A stretch of 64,000 nt of DNA, taken from Avibacterium sp. 21-586. Its GTDB lineage: Bacteria > Pseudomonadota > Gammaproteobacteria > Enterobacterales > Pasteurellaceae. The notes under the pieces are model-generated. The model searched no databases. It was given only the letters and a program-made list of their open reading frames with translations, and was not told the DNA's origin. A program made the translations under genes and the position numbers. Position 1 is the first letter of the stretch; each line of letters opens with the position of its first letter. The stretch spans positions 248,001-312,000 of the forward strand of contig NZ_JAKKOD010000001.1 in NCBI RefSeq assembly GCF_026226775.1, read 5' to 3'. This document shows, piece after piece, positions 30,543-41,129 of this stretch.

Positions 30543-31922
30543 TTAGAAACTGTAATTTACGTTTAGACCGTAAAGGTTGGCGCTAGATTTTGAGTGGTAA
30601 TTTGTTTTTACTTCAACTAAACCACCGCCAAGGCTTTGTGTTTCAGTGAAGTTTACTTTCTTACCGCGTAAGTGAGCAAAACCGACGTCCACAGAAAGAT
30701 TTGGGGTAAATTTATAGGTTGCACCTAAGCTATACCAAGTACGATCGGTATCTGGAATTGAAGCACTTGCGTGTTCAGTTGGCGCAGCCGCTTCATCATA
30801 GGCAATACCTGCACGTAAAGTTAATTGATCATTGATAAGATAGCTTGCACCTAAAGCTATGCGTGTATTATCACGGTATCTCTCTTCTTTATGGAAAGCC
30901 AAATCACCATTGCGAGATCCTGCTGGCACGCTGTTGTAAGTAGCGTGTAAATTTTTCAAACGACTCCACTCTGTATATTTGTAGCTATAATGCACAGCAA
31001 AAGCATCGGTTAATTGGTGGAAACCTGAAATTTCCCAATAACCTGGTAAATTCAACGTTAATGAACCCTCTCCAACATAAGGTTGGACACCATAAGGCAT
31101 ATAGCTTACTGCGTTGCGATCTTTAAATTTCACATCAACTTTTGAGTGGTATGCCACACCAATACGATTTCTTTCATTAAATTGATACACTAAACCAGCA
31201 TTCCAACCGAAGCCCCACGCACTTCTGTCTTCGAGGTGAGTAAGGACTGTGCCTTTTTCAACACCAGCGCCAATTTGTGCAGCCATTGGTGCATAAGGGC
31301 TAGGACTTGCGGCAATTGCATTGAGTGCGTCATCTAAAATTCCTGCGGTACGCTTAACTTCAGCCTTTGCATAAACAGCATTAATTCCTGCACCTAAGCT
31401 TAATCCTTGAGTCACGCGATATGCACCGCTTAAATTTAAATTGATCGCACTTAAATCCGTTTTTCCACCAAAAACACCTGCACTATAATCGCTGCCATAT
31501 TCACTTCTTAAACCGAAGTTTACATTCATTCCTCCACCAATCGCGAATTTATCATTGATTGGTGCTACGAAATACATATTAGGTACTAATGAACCTGGTA
31601 CAACATCATTATTATCAGCTGATTGTGGGCGAGTAACAGGGCGTCCACCTGCTGTGGCAATGACCGTACCATCAACACGAATTTTAGAATCCACATAAAC
31701 ACCGCCAGCACTAAACTGGCTAGTTTTAAATAAGGTCATTAGAGCAGGGTTGGTCGCAACCACTGAAGCGTTATCTGCGATGGCGGCTTCACCGGCATAA
31801 GCACGACCAAGACCTGAGCTTGAAACTTCTGCTAATTGGAATGCAGCTGCTTGCGCACCTCCTGCAACAGCCAATAATGCAGAGGAAAGAAGTGTTTTAG
31901 TAAAAAATGTTTTTTTATTCAT
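30543..31922 (-). CDS. fadL: Long-chain fatty acid outer membrane transporter FadL (OmpP1)
   Basis: 14-stranded beta-barrel of the FadL/TodX family. The 459-residue precursor matches the length of H. influenzae OmpP1. It has a signal peptide (about 1-24, ending AQA), then AAFQLAEVSSSGLGRAYAGE, a plug-like N-terminus, and the NPA motif in VATNPALMTLF. The C-terminus ends in Phe (VNYSF), as in many outer membrane barrels. The start at 31922 follows AAGGG; the frame stays open to 32000. A FadR-like operator lies 95 bases upstream. Confidence 0.95.
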   Translation of the reverse strand: MNKKTFFTKTLLSSALLAVAGGAQAAAFQLAEVSSSGLGRAYAGEAAIADNASVVATNPALMTLFKTSQFSAGGVYVDSKIRVDGTVIATAGGRPVTRPQSADNNDVVPGSLVPNMYFVAPINDKFAIGGGMNVNFGLRSEYGSDYSAGVFGGKTDLSAINLNLSGAYRVTQGLSLGAGINAVYAKAEVKRTAGILDDALNAIAASPSPYAPMAAQIGAGVEKGTVLTHLEDRSAWGFGWNAGLVYQFNERNRIGVAYHSKVDVKFKDRNAVSYMPYGVQPYVGEGSLTLNLPGYWEISGFHQLTDAFAVHYSYKYTEWSRLKNLHATYNSVPAGSRNGDLAFHKEERYRDNTRIALGASYLINDQLTLRAGIAYDEAAAPTEHASASIPDTDRTWYSLGATYKFTPNLSVDVGFAHLRGKKVNFTETQSLGGGLVEVKTNYHSKSSANLYGLNVNYSF

Positions 31923-32016
31923 AGTGAACCCTTTTGTTGTTCTGTTGTCTTTAGATAATTGACTTGGATTGTAAAGAAAGGTAACTGCTATCGCAAACAA
32001 AATCGATCTATGCCTT

Positions 32017-32033
32017 TACAGCTCTGACCAGTT
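32017..32033 (-). promoter_or_regulatory. Candidate FadR operator upstream of fadL
   Basis: Read on the minus strand the site is AACTGGTCAGAGCTGTA, agreeing with the FadR consensus AACTGGTCNGACNTGTT at 13 of 15 fixed positions. It lies 95-111 bases upstream of the fadL start. FadR represses fadL in E. coli, which fits the context. Confidence 0.6.
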
Positions 32034-32098
32034 AACTTTCTGTTAATACACTAAAAGTGCGGTTTTTTTTGTAGATATTTTTATACGATGAGAAAAAT

Positions 32099-32120
32099 AA
32101 AACGCCCCTTAGGGCGTTTT
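32099..32120 (-). terminator. Terminator of the YidE-type transporter
   Basis: Nine-bp arms AAAACGCCC and GGGCGTTTT around CTTA, 24 bases after the stop on the minus strand, followed by ATTTTTCT. Confidence 0.8.
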
Positions 32121-32143
32121 ATCATTTCAATTTCACATTTCAG

Positions 32144-33802
32144 TTATAAAAATGTCCATAACAAAATTGCTAATAGTTGTGGAGAAATAATCCTTAAGAA
32201 CATTACAAGTGGGTATACCGTTGCATAAGAAAGTGCTGCAACACCGCTGTCCTCTTTAATCGCATTGGCAAACGCTAAGGCGGGTGGATCAGTCATAGAG
32301 CCAGCGAGTAACCCACATAAAGAAAGGTAATTTAATTTAAGATATAGACGTGCAATAAGTGCAGTTGTCATTAGCGGGATAAAGGTAATTAGGATCCCGT
32401 AGCACATCCATTCTAATCCTGAACCATTGACGATGGTGTCTACAAAATTTCCTCCAGATTTTAAACCAACCACGGAAAGGAATAGTACAATGCCAATTTC
32501 ACGTAATGCTAAGTTAGCACTCGGTGGCATAAACCAATAGAGTTTACCGATGCTACCAATCCTTGCTAAAATGAGTGCTACTACTAAAGGACCGCCAGCT
32601 AAGCCTAATTTTAATGCCACTGGAAAACCTGGAATATAAAATGGAATAGAGCCAATGAGTACACCTAAGCCAATACCGATGAATACAGGTAGCATTTGTA
32701 CTTGTTGTAGCTTTTGTTGAGCATTTCCAATTAAAGCTATTGCATTATCAATCACATCAGATCGTCCAACAATATGTAGTACATCACCAAATTGTAATGT
32801 AGAGTCAGCACTTGGTACTAGATCGACTCCCGCGCGATTTAATCGAGAGATAACCACGCCATATTTTTGATGGATACCAAGAGATTTGATTTTTTTGCCT
32901 AGTACTTTTTCATTGGTGACGACAATTCGTTCTGAACGGAGATCCCCTGTGAGAGTAGAGCGTGGCACATCAACCTCTTCACCAATTATTAAACGCATCT
33001 TGCGTAAAGTATGCGATTCTCCGACTAAGTGTAATAAATCATCAAGAAAAATTTCAGTATCCGCATTTGGTACGCTCACGTTTTCTTCACGCTTTAAACG
33101 GGAACAAACGACTTCTTTGCTATCAAAGCCAGGAATATCAATAAGCGGTAGACCATTTAAATTAGGATTAGTTACGCGAACATTAATTGAGCGTAGACTT
33201 TCTTTGTCTTGCCCACTTTCTTTTTGTGATCTTACCGCTTCCTCATCAATTTTTATCTTAAAAAATAAACGAATCGTCCACATTGTGAGCAGAATACCAC
33301 AAATACCAAAGGGATATGCTACAGCATAAGCCATACCCATGTGTCCGGTGGTTTGTGTCATTCCTAACTCAGACAGTATTTGTTGCCCAGCCCCTAATGA
33401 TGGCGTGTTGGTAACGGCACCGGAATAAATACCTAAAATAACATCAAGTGGTACTTCCGCCACTTTATATAATACGATAACACTGGCAGAACCGAGTAAT
33501 ACAATTAATACTGCTAATCCATTGAGTTTTAGACCTGATTCTCGTAATGAAGCAAAAAAACCTGGTCCCACCTGAATACCAATCGTATAAACAAATAAAA
33601 TGAGACCAAATTCTTGAATAAAGTGCAAGGTATGTGCATCTAAATGCACGCCATATTGGTTGGTAAAATGGGCAACAATAATCCCCCCAAATAATACCCC
33701 CCCAATACCTAACCCAACGCCACGAATTTTAAAATGACCGATCCATAATCCGACTACTGCAACGAGGGCTAAAATGCTAATCGTAACTGCAATATCACTC
33801 AT
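32144..33802 (-). CDS. Putative transporter of the AspT/YidE family
   Basis: 552-residue membrane protein very similar in layout to E. coli YidE (553). Two hydrophobic halves flank a pair of cytoplasmic TrkA-C (RCK-C) domains (about 190-370). Matching segments include [57 protein letters not shown] and [18 protein letters not shown]. The TrkA-C domains suggest ligand gating. The substrate is unknown. Monocistronic and divergent from the ABC exporter gene. Confidence 0.9.
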   Translation of the reverse strand: MSDIAVTISILALVAVVGLWIGHFKIRGVGLGIGGVLFGGIIVAHFTNQYGVHLDAHTLHFIQEFGLILFVYTIGIQVGPGFFASLRESGLKLNGLAVLIVLLGSASVIVLYKVAEVPLDVILGIYSGAVTNTPSLGAGQQILSELGMTQTTGHMGMAYAVAYPFGICGILLTMWTIRLFFKIKIDEEAVRSQKESGQDKESLRSINVRVTNPNLNGLPLIDIPGFDSKEVVCSRLKREENVSVPNADTEIFLDDLLHLVGESHTLRKMRLIIGEEVDVPRSTLTGDLRSERIVVTNEKVLGKKIKSLGIHQKYGVVISRLNRAGVDLVPSADSTLQFGDVLHIVGRSDVIDNAIALIGNAQQKLQQVQMLPVFIGIGLGVLIGSIPFYIPGFPVALKLGLAGGPLVVALILARIGSIGKLYWFMPPSANLALREIGIVLFLSVVGLKSGGNFVDTIVNGSGLEWMCYGILITFIPLMTTALIARLYLKLNYLSLCGLLAGSMTDPPALAFANAIKEDSGVAALSYATVYPLVMFLRIISPQLLAILLWTFL

Positions 33803-34011
33803 AACGACCTCAAAAATTTAATTTAACTGAAAAAATTATAGCAATCTCTACACAGAAAGAATGAATTAAAGTTCAAAAGTTTAATCTACATCACATTTTT
33901 CTTGATTACCGTGTTAATTTCTTTAACAATCTTTGAACAAATTTGTCATTCTGTTATCTAAACAACACTATTACAATTTTGTGTTTTATCAACTTATTAC
34001 TCGGAAATATT

Positions 34012-35808
34012 ATGAATTGGTCAGACGAATTACTAAGTTCATTTTTATGGATAATCCAAAGCCTCGCGATGACGAGCATTGTCTTTTCTCTTATCTTAAC
34101 GCTTTTAGTCAAAACAACTCGCTGGGCACATCAATTTTGGCTGTTAGCTAAAAATTACCTTTCCCCCAAACAGAGCATTAAGCCACTCTGCTATTTTTGG
34201 GTGATCATCTTCTTTAATCTAGTTGCCGTACGCTTAGATATTTTGTTTTCTAATTGGTATAACGCAATGTACAGTGCATTACAGGAAATGAATGTCAGCG
34301 TATTCTGGCAACAAATGGTCGTATTTTCCTTACTTGCCACCGTTCACGTGTTGAATGTACTGTTTACCTACTACATTTCACAACGCTTCAAAATTCAATG
34401 GCGGACTTGGCTCAATGGACATTATGTAGAAAAATGGACAGCCAACCAAGCCTATTATAAAACTCTATATAGCCTCAATCAGCTAGATAACCCCGATCAA
34501 CGAATCCAGCAAGATATTGAATCTTACATCAACAGCTCGCTCAGTTTTGCCACAGGTGTGATTTCCTCCACGGTTTCACTCATCGCATTCACCACGATTT
34601 TGTGGAACTTATCAGGGCCAATGGAAATCGCGGGCTATGAAATCCCACATATGATGGTATTTTTAGTGTTTATTTATGTGCTTATTACCAGTGTGATTGC
34701 CTTTAGAATTGGACGACCATTAATTAAGCTCAATTTTGCTAATGAAAGGCTCAACGCAAATTACCGTTATTCCCTAATTCGTCTAAAAGAATATGCGGAA
34801 AGCATTGCCTTCTACCGCGGTGAAAAAATGGAACAACACTTATTGTTCAAACAATTCAATAAAATTATTGCCAATATTTGGCAGCTGGTTTACCGCACCC
34901 TGAAATTATCTGGCTTTAACTTAACGGTTTCACAGATCTCCGTTATCTTCCCATTTCTTATTCAAGCGGGGCGTTACTTTAGTGAACAAATTAAACTCGG
35001 TGATTTAATGCAAACCGCCCAAGCCTTTGGAAAAGTGCAAGAGTCACTTTCTTTTTATCGTAATTCCTATGATGATTTCGCGGCTTACCGCGCCGTGCTT
35101 GACCGTTTAACCGGTTTTCATAGTGCGATCAACGCCGTTAATCAACCGTCTAAAACCCAACTTCAAGATAGCCAAGGCGAAGTAACATTCCAAAATCTCA
35201 CCATAAAACGCCCTGATGGAAAAAGCCTAATTGAAAACTTAAATCTCACCTTTCCCCTAGGCACAAGCGTACTGATTCAAGGGCAATCTGGGGTAGGAAA
35301 AACCACGCTATTACGCACCGCAGCAGGGCTTTGGCAATATTCTGAAGGCACCGTAATTTGCCCACAACACAACGCCCTATTTCTTTCGCAAAAACCTTAT
35401 TTGCCACAAGGTCGCTTAATTGATGCCCTTTATTATCCAGCAGTGGCAAGTGAAGATTGCGATCTCGCTGCAATCCAACAAATTATGCAACAAGTTAATT
35501 TAGGACATTTAACCGATAAGCTCGAGCAAGAACAAGATTGGACGCGTGTGCTCTCTCTTGGTGAGCAACAGCGTCTTGCTTTTGCCCGCTTATTGTTACA
35601 CAAGCCACAGGTTGCATTCCTTGACGAAGCAACGGCAAGTATGGACGAAGGATTAGAAGATGCAATGTATCAATTATTAAAAAGTGCATTGCCAAATACC
35701 ACCATAATCAGCATAGGTCATCGCTCCACCTTACTCAAATATCACAGATTGCATTTACAAATTCAGCCAGATAAAAGCTGGAAATTAATCCAACCGATGG
35801 AAAATTAG
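34012..35808 (+). CDS. ABC transporter with fused permease and ATPase, YddA/SbmA-like
   Basis: 598 residues: six membrane spans in an SbmA/BacA-like permease (ABC_membrane_2 family) to about residue 370, then the ATPase with Walker A GQSGVGKTTLL, the signature LSLGEQQRLAFARLL and Walker B VAFLDEATASMD. Similar to E. coli YddA and H. influenzae HI0036. Substrates of this group vary (peptides, cobalamin, long-chain acyl-CoA in related proteins) and none is claimed here. The ATG at 34012 is preferred over upstream codons in the same frame. Confidence 0.85.
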   Translation: MNWSDELLSSFLWIIQSLAMTSIVFSLILTLLVKTTRWAHQFWLLAKNYLSPKQSIKPLCYFWVIIFFNLVAVRLDILFSNWYNAMYSALQEMNVSVFWQQMVVFSLLATVHVLNVLFTYYISQRFKIQWRTWLNGHYVEKWTANQAYYKTLYSLNQLDNPDQRIQQDIESYINSSLSFATGVISSTVSLIAFTTILWNLSGPMEIAGYEIPHMMVFLVFIYVLITSVIAFRIGRPLIKLNFANERLNANYRYSLIRLKEYAESIAFYRGEKMEQHLLFKQFNKIIANIWQLVYRTLKLSGFNLTVSQISVIFPFLIQAGRYFSEQIKLGDLMQTAQAFGKVQESLSFYRNSYDDFAAYRAVLDRLTGFHSAINAVNQPSKTQLQDSQGEVTFQNLTIKRPDGKSLIENLNLTFPLGTSVLIQGQSGVGKTTLLRTAAGLWQYSEGTVICPQHNALFLSQKPYLPQGRLIDALYYPAVASEDCDLAAIQQIMQQVNLGHLTDKLEQEQDWTRVLSLGEQQRLAFARLLLHKPQVAFLDEATASMDEGLEDAMYQLLKSALPNTTIISIGHRSTLLKYHRLHLQIQPDKSWKLIQPMEN

Positions 35809-35811
35809 AGT

Positions 35812-35856
35812 AAAAAAAAGTGCGGTGGAAAAACTCAGCATTTTTCCGCCGCACTT
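35812..35856. terminator. Bidirectional terminator built from inverted uptake signals
   Basis: A 16-bp stem (AAGTGCGGTGGAAAAA with TTTTTCCGCCGCACTT, one G-U pair) around a seven-base loop. On the minus strand it ends in eight T, giving a strong terminator for tonB; it also lies just after the plus-strand ABC gene. Confidence 0.85.
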
Positions 35857-35869
35857 CATACTTTATACT

Positions 35870-36646
35870 TTATTGAATACTAAACCGAATTGGCACGGTC
35901 ATTGAAGAATAAAATCCTGCTGGTCTTGCACCAATAGATTTTGCTCGGCTTACAGCCTCTAAGGCGGCTTTGTCTAAGTCATTATTACCAGAGGATTTTG
36001 CGAGTTGAATATTACTCAACGAACCATCAGCGGCAATATTAAAACTCACTGTCGCCACCCCTTGTTTACGCATCATTTTAGCGCGTTGTGGATAGCGTTG
36101 ATGGCGTTCTATTTCTCGGCGTAATGCACTCATATAGGCATTTTTTACATCTGAACCTGAACGTTTACTAACAAGCTTTGGATTATTCACCGTTGCCTTG
36201 CCTAAGCTGGTTGCTGTCGCTGTAATTTTCGCTTCAGAATTCACATTGCGATCCCCTTTTTCAAGTGCCTTATTCGCCAAAGGCTTCTCTTTGGGTTGAG
36301 GTTTCTCTTTTTTCGGTTTTTCTTTCTTTTTCTCTTTCGGTTTTTCTTTCTTAATTTCTTTTGGCTTTTCCCGTTTTGGTGGTTCAGGTTTTACAATAGG
36401 ATCAGCAACTGTTTCTTTTGCCACTGGTTCTGGCTTAGGTTCTGCAACAGGTTCTGGCACGGGTTCAGGTTCTTCAACGGTCATTCCCATTAGCATTTCC
36501 ATTGAAATACTGTTATCGATCACGTCTGCTTGATACCCATTGGCGCTGATGTCGGCTTTTACTGCATAGACAATGGCCCCAATCACGGTGGCATGAAATA
36601 GCAGAGAAAAGAAGAAGCCGAACCAAGAACGATGTTTATTTGCCAT
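35870..36646 (-). CDS. tonB: Energy transducer TonB
   Basis: Couples the inner-membrane proton-motive force to outer-membrane receptors. The 258 residues have an N-terminal anchor (about 9-28) containing the SxxxH motif (SLLFH), a long Pro/Glu/Lys-rich spacer with repeated KPKEKKKEK-type units (about 60-130), and the C-terminal TonB domain ending YSSMTVPIRFSIQ, with LRREIERHQRYPQRAKMMRK. Starts directly after the exbD stop. Ordered exbB-exbD-tonB as in Haemophilus. Confidence 0.96.
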   Translation of the reverse strand: MANKHRSWFGFFFSLLFHATVIGAIVYAVKADISANGYQADVIDNSISMEMLMGMTVEEPEPVPEPVAEPKPEPVAKETVADPIVKPEPPKREKPKEIKKEKPKEKKKEKPKKEKPQPKEKPLANKALEKGDRNVNSEAKITATATSLGKATVNNPKLVSKRSGSDVKNAYMSALRREIERHQRYPQRAKMMRKQGVATVSFNIAADGSLSNIQLAKSSGNNDLDKAALEAVSRAKSIGARPAGFYSSMTVPIRFSIQ

Positions 36647-37033
36647 TTATTTGCCTTTTTCTTTCATTGTGACAATGGCAACATTTTTGATGTTATTTTT
36701 CGCCATTAAATCCGTTAGGCTGACAAAATCTTGGAATGTGGCTTTGGCATCCACTTTTAGGGTCACTTTTTGATCTTTTGCCCAGCTCGCAATTTCTTTT
36801 TCCATTTGTGTTAAATTTGTAGGTTTATCGTTAAAAAAGATTTCACCCGTTTCCGTCACAGTTAATAATTTGGCTAAATCGTCCGATTTAAACGCCACGG
36901 TACTGCTGGCTTTTGGCACATTCACTTGAATTTTGCCTTGCGAAATAAAAGACGCGGTGATTAATACAATCGCCAGCAACACTAACATAATGTCAATGAA
37001 AGGAATAATATTGATTTCATCAAACTTTTTCAC
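36647..37033 (-). CDS. exbD: TonB-system biopolymer transport protein ExbD
   Basis: 128-residue single-span partner of ExbB. The membrane segment [20 protein letters not shown] carries the essential Asp, and a periplasmic domain follows ([20 protein letters not shown]). The stop is adjacent to the tonB ATG, so the three proteins are probably made together. Confidence 0.96.
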   Translation of the reverse strand: MKKFDEINIIPFIDIMLVLLAIVLITASFISQGKIQVNVPKASSTVAFKSDDLAKLLTVTETGEIFFNDKPTNLTQMEKEIASWAKDQKVTLKVDAKATFQDFVSLTDLMAKNNIKNVAIVTMKEKGK

Positions 37034-37034
37034 A

Positions 37035-37490
37035 TTATGCCCCTAGATTTTTTTGTCCATTTAAGGCTTTCCATTTTAGGCGATTAACTTCCACTTTGCG
37101 TTGCAAGCCGTTATAAAACACCATTGATGGAATGGCGACTAAAATCCCCACTGCAGTGGCTTTCAAGGCAAGGGAAAGGTTAAGCATAATGGCGGCGGCA
37201 TCAATCTCCCCACCAGAATTCCCTAATTCATAGAAAGTTAATAAAATTCCGATGACTGTCCCTAGTAAACCGACATAAGGGGCATTTGCTCCAATGGTGG
37301 AAATAATAGTCAGGTGGCGGTTGAGATCGATGTCTAACTCGTGGATATTGGTGTAGTGTGAAACGTTCACGCGGCTTAAAAAGATAAAGCGTTCAATCAC
37401 GAACCATACCATAACAAAGCTCATTAAACCGAGTAAACCTAAAATAATGTAATCACTATAATGTTGTAAAAATGCGAGTAATTGTGGCAT
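37035..37490 (-). CDS. exbB: TonB-system proton channel subunit ExbB
   Basis: 151-residue protein with three membrane spans, the short form found in Haemophilus. The family segment [20 protein letters not shown] and [20 protein letters not shown] are clear. The start MPQLLAF at 37490 has AAGGA upstream; the frame extends to 37520 but homologues begin here. First gene of the operon; a Fur-like site lies about 50 bases upstream. Confidence 0.95.
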   Translation of the reverse strand: MPQLLAFLQHYSDYIILGLLGLMSFVMVWFVIERFIFLSRVNVSHYTNIHELDIDLNRHLTIISTIGANAPYVGLLGTVIGILLTFYELGNSGGEIDAAAIMLNLSLALKATAVGILVAIPSMVFYNGLQRKVEVNRLKWKALNGQKNLGA

Positions 37491-37538
37491 TGGAAAATCC
37501 TTAACGAAAAACGTGGGCAAACAGTCCTTAATTGTTAT

Positions 37539-37553
37539 TGATAATTAATTTTA
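37539..37553 (-). promoter_or_regulatory. Candidate Fur box upstream of exbB
   Basis: TGATAATTAATTTTA matches the 7-1-7 Fur consensus TGATAATnATTATCA fully in the first half and partly in the second. It lies about 50 bases before the exbB start, where iron control of the TonB system is expected. Confidence 0.45.
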
Positions 37554-37602
37554 ATTAGGTATAAGATTGTAACAAATTAAAAATTTTCGGTCAAAGTCAA
37601 AC

Positions 37603-37637
37603 AAAAAATGCGGTGAAAAATCACCGCACTTTGTTTT
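37603..37637. terminator. Hairpin terminator between the M23 peptidase gene and exbB
   Basis: TGCGGTGA (37609-37616) pairs with TCACCGCA (37621-37628) around AAAA, flanked by an A-run and a T-run, so it can end transcription in either direction. One arm is a perfect uptake signal, the other has one mismatch. Confidence 0.75.
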
Positions 37638-37772
37638 TTATACTTAATATGTAGAACATAGAACCTAATCTTGTAGTCTTCTGATCAAAAACTTGCGATT
37701 GTTTGATTAATTTGCACTTTAAATTTAGCCTTTCTTCTAGATAATTGATTATTTTATTCGGATATTAAAATA

Positions 37773-39290
37773 TTATAGCTTTAATTTTCGCTCAGCATCT
37801 TTCGATTTTACTAAAAACTGTTTACGTTCTTGACTAGACATCTGAGTGCTGGTACCTGGTAGTTTTACTGTCATAGGATTTACAGCGCGTCCATTAATAT
37901 GAAACTCATAGTGCAAGTGTGGACCAGTAGATCGTCCTGTATTACCAGATAAAGCGATACGTTGGCCACGTTTTACTTGTTGCCCTGCTTTGACTAACAC
38001 TCTACTCAAATGCATATAAACAGTTTGGTATTCACGACCATGCCGAATCATGATGTATCGTCCTGCACCGTTAGCTTGATAGGCTATTTTTTCAACTATT
38101 CCATCTGCTGGTGCTATAACTGGTGTGCCAATTGGCATTGAGAAATCTACACCTTTATGTGGACGAATTCTACCAGTAACAGGGTGGCGTCTAGCTGGAT
38201 TAAATGGTGAAGAGATCCGAGCTTGGCGTTGCATAGGATAGCGAGCAAAACCTTTGCCTAATGTTTCACCTTGTCGATTATAATAGCGACCATTATTAGC
38301 TTGAATGGCGTAATAGCTCTTTCCTCCAGAACTAATATGGATAGCCTCTACGTTACCTTGTCCTGTGAGTTGACTGTCTAAGTATTCTCTTGAAACCAGA
38401 ACTGCAAATTTATCTCCCTTTTGGAGTTTTTTAATGCTTATTTGCCACTGAAGAGCATTGCTTAGCTGAGAGATTTGTCTGGTGTCTAATCCTTGAGATT
38501 TGAGACTATTAGCGAAAGAACTAGTAATTTGCCCTTTTAGTACTTCTTTTTTCCAAGTAGTCTTTTTTTGTAAAATCTCTCGTTTAAACTTATTTGCAGA
38601 AGTTAGCTCATAAATCCGTTCTTCTTTTTGTGAAACAAGCCAATTCAAGTATTCTAATTCACCATCTTTGCTTAGAATCCAATAGAATTGTTGCCCAGCT
38701 TTGAGGTTTTTTAATTCAGGATAGCTTGCAATAAGCTTTTTACTTATTTGATTATCAAGCCCAGACTGTTCAAGCACATCTTTTAATGTGTCACCTCGCA
38801 CAACCGTATGGCTAAATTGATCTTTAATACGGATAGCTTGATCGGCAACATCCAATAGGTCATTAATCGCATTTTGGGCATTTTCAGGAAGTTTTTCTAT
38901 TTCATCATAGTCATCTAAATCAACTTGATCGACTTCATCATCTTTACCTTGCAAGTCATCATCGTAGGAAGTTGCATCATTTGACGTGATTTCTGTATTA
39001 CTTTCGTTTCTGTGTTGATTAGATATGTCATCTTTTTGAATATCCGCCATTTCGTCAGTTACGTCCTTGAATGCTTCTGTTTTATCAAGGGAGATATCTG
39101 GATTATTTAATGGCTTGGTGCGGGGAGGTTCTAGATTTTCATGAGAAAATTGTAAAGGATCTGTCTTCGCATTATCCTTCACACTTAAAATAACACCAAT
39201 AAAAATAGATAATACAGCTGAGAGAAAAATCAGTGCTTTTAGGCGTGATTTTCTTTTACGTCTGTCTCTTGCTAATTTAATGTATTGCAC
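37773..39290 (-). CDS. Murein DD-endopeptidase, MepM/YebA type (M23)
   Basis: Cell-wall hydrolase of 505 residues. A short basic cytoplasmic start ([11 protein letters not shown]) leads into one membrane anchor (about 16-38). An acidic, Asp/Glu-rich linker follows (about 60-155), then a LysM-like region ([18 protein letters not shown]), and the LytM/M23 zinc domain near 365-470 with HKGVDFSMP and GPHLHYEFH supplying the His and Asp ligands. Like E. coli MepM it probably cleaves meso-DAP-D-Ala crosslinks during growth. Divergent from znuCB, as in H. influenzae. The acidic linker is unusually long. Confidence 0.9.
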   Translation of the reverse strand: MQYIKLARDRRKRKSRLKALIFLSAVLSIFIGVILSVKDNAKTDPLQFSHENLEPPRTKPLNNPDISLDKTEAFKDVTDEMADIQKDDISNQHRNESNTEITSNDATSYDDDLQGKDDEVDQVDLDDYDEIEKLPENAQNAINDLLDVADQAIRIKDQFSHTVVRGDTLKDVLEQSGLDNQISKKLIASYPELKNLKAGQQFYWILSKDGELEYLNWLVSQKEERIYELTSANKFKREILQKKTTWKKEVLKGQITSSFANSLKSQGLDTRQISQLSNALQWQISIKKLQKGDKFAVLVSREYLDSQLTGQGNVEAIHISSGGKSYYAIQANNGRYYNRQGETLGKGFARYPMQRQARISSPFNPARRHPVTGRIRPHKGVDFSMPIGTPVIAPADGIVEKIAYQANGAGRYIMIRHGREYQTVYMHLSRVLVKAGQQVKRGQRIALSGNTGRSTGPHLHYEFHINGRAVNPMTVKLPGTSTQMSSQERKQFLVKSKDAERKLKL

Positions 39291-39505
39291 TATCTATTTC
39301 CTTTTGATTATTCATTAGATTATAACAAAGTCAAATATTTTAATGATCCTGGTAGAGTAGTAAGACCAGTTAAAAGTATAAAAATTCCCTAGTTTTTAAC
39401 AAAAAATGGTTAAATGCGTAAATTATAAGCATCCTTAAATGTTACTTGTTAATCTGATAAAAATAAGCTATTTTAAGCCAATTTTTTGTAATGTATAGAG
39501 ATAAA

Positions 39506-40297
39506 ATGCAAGTTCAGACTATTAAGCATCCATTAATTGAATTAAAAAATATCAATGTACAATTTGAACAGCGTGATGTTTTAAAGGACATTTATTTATC
39601 TCTTTATCCTAATTCTTTTCTCACTATTGTTGGTCCTAATGGTGGGGGTAAATCTACTCTACTAAAGGTGTTGCTTAAATTGATTAAGCCTAGCTCAGGG
39701 GAAGTGATTTATCATAGTGATGTGCGTATTGGATATGTACCACAAAAGATTCATCTTGATCATAGCTTGCCCTTAACGGTAGAAAAGTTTCTTACCTTAA
39801 AAAAAGGGGTGAGTAAGCGAGATATTGAAGATACGCTAGGCCTACTTTCTATTTCTCATCTAAGACAAAATGCTATGCAAAAATTATCAGGCGGAGAAAT
39901 GCAACGCGTGTTGTTGGCAAGAGCGATATTGAATAAACCGAATTTGCTTGTGTTGGATGAACCAACTCAAGGAGTGGATATTACCGGTCAAACGGAGCTT
40001 TATCAGCTTATCCATCAAACTCGAAAACAGCTTGACTGCGCTGTTATTATGGTATCGCACGATTTGCATATTGTTATGGCAGATACCAATGAAGTACTTT
40101 GTATTAATCAGCATATTTGTTGTGCAGGAACGCCAGAAATCGTATCACACGATCCCACATTTATGCATTATTTTGGTAATCAATTTTCGCAAAATATAGC
40201 CCTTTACACACATCATCATAATCATAAACACAATATGCATGGTGATGTTTGTTGTAGTAACAATGTTCACTTAAGTCAATGTGAACATAAAAAGTAA
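39506..40297 (+). CDS. znuC: Zinc ABC transporter ATP-binding protein ZnuC, with His/Cys-rich tail
   Basis: ATPase of the high-affinity zinc importer. Walker A is [10 protein letters not shown], the signature [15 protein letters not shown], and Walker [14 protein letters not shown]. The 263-residue product ends in a tail rich in metal ligands ([16 protein letters not shown] then [12 protein letters not shown]), with eight His and three Cys in about 30 residues. ATG 39506 is chosen; an upstream ATG at 39491 is also in frame. znuB follows after 16 bases. The zinc-binding protein gene znuA is not in the window. Confidence 0.93.
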   Translation: MQVQTIKHPLIELKNINVQFEQRDVLKDIYLSLYPNSFLTIVGPNGGGKSTLLKVLLKLIKPSSGEVIYHSDVRIGYVPQKIHLDHSLPLTVEKFLTLKKGVSKRDIEDTLGLLSISHLRQNAMQKLSGGEMQRVLLARAILNKPNLLVLDEPTQGVDITGQTELYQLIHQTRKQLDCAVIMVSHDLHIVMADTNEVLCINQHICCAGTPEIVSHDPTFMHYFGNQFSQNIALYTHHHNHKHNMHGDVCCSNNVHLSQCEHKK

Positions 40298-40313
40298 TTA
40301 TTAAGGAATAAGA

Positions 40314-41099
40314 ATGTTTGAGATTTTACTTCCGGCTTGGCTTTCTGGTATTTTGCTCTCTTTTATAACCGCGCCGTTAGGTGCATTTGTGGTATGGCGA
40401 AGAATGGCGTATTTTGGTGATACGCTTTCTCATTCGGCTTTACTTGGTGTTGCGATAGGAATATTTTTACAAGTTGATCCTTATCTTACTATATTACTTC
40501 TTACGCTATTGCTTGCTTTAGGAATGGTATGGTTAGAGAGCAATACTCAATTTTCAGTTGATACTTTGCTTGGTATCATCGCGCACAGTAGTCTTTCTCT
40601 TGGCGTAGTAACTGTTGGTCTGCTACAAAATGTGCGAGTAGATTTGATGAATTATTTATTTGGTGATCTACTCGCCATTAGTTATAAGGATCTTTATCTT
40701 ATCGCTGTAGGTGTTTTTGTTGTGGTGGGTTGTTTGTGGTATTACTGGAAACCCTTACTCTCTACGACCATAAGCCCCGAGCTTGCTCTAGTTGAAGGTA
40801 TTAATATTCGTAAAATTCGTTTTATATTGATGATTTTAACAGCATTAACGATTTCTTTAAGTATGAAATTTGTTGGAGCATTGATAATTACTTCCTTACT
40901 TATTATTCCCGCTGCGACTGCTAGGCGTTTTTCTCGTACACCAGAGGCAATGGTTGTGATTGGTGTCATCATTAGTGTCCTTGCAATATCTTTAGGTTTA
41001 ATGCTATCTGCTTTCTATAATACGGCAGCAGGGCCCTCAGTAGTGATTAGCGCAACTTTATTATTTTTATTGTCTCTTTTTAAGACACAACGGGAATAA
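40314..41099 (+). CDS. znuB: Zinc ABC transporter permease ZnuB
   Basis: 261-residue inner-membrane permease with about eight hydrophobic segments. Family segments are LGAFVVWRRMAYFGDTLSHS, LFGDLLAISYKDLYLIAVG and VGALIITSLLIIPAATARRF. It forms the ZnuBC complex with the preceding ATPase. The gene is convergent with the cytochrome c gene of the FTR1 locus; no strong terminator was seen in the 30-base gap. Confidence 0.94.
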   Translation: MFEILLPAWLSGILLSFITAPLGAFVVWRRMAYFGDTLSHSALLGVAIGIFLQVDPYLTILLLTLLLALGMVWLESNTQFSVDTLLGIIAHSSLSLGVVTVGLLQNVRVDLMNYLFGDLLAISYKDLYLIAVGVFVVVGCLWYYWKPLLSTTISPELALVEGINIRKIRFILMILTALTISLSMKFVGALIITSLLIIPAATARRFSRTPEAMVVIGVIISVLAISLGLMLSAFYNTAAGPSVVISATLLFLLSLFKTQRE

Positions 41100-41129
41100 C
41101 GCGCCGCTATTGAGAGAACTAGTATTAAA

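Noticed and set aside
36296-36493. Phe-rich plus-strand frame inside tonB
   Set aside because: It is the reverse reading of the Lys/Pro/Glu-rich TonB spacer, a low-complexity artefact.
39436-39458. Possible Zur box upstream of znuC (AAATGTTA half-site)
   Set aside because: Only one half matches the gammaproteobacterial Zur palindrome; the second half is not recognisable.
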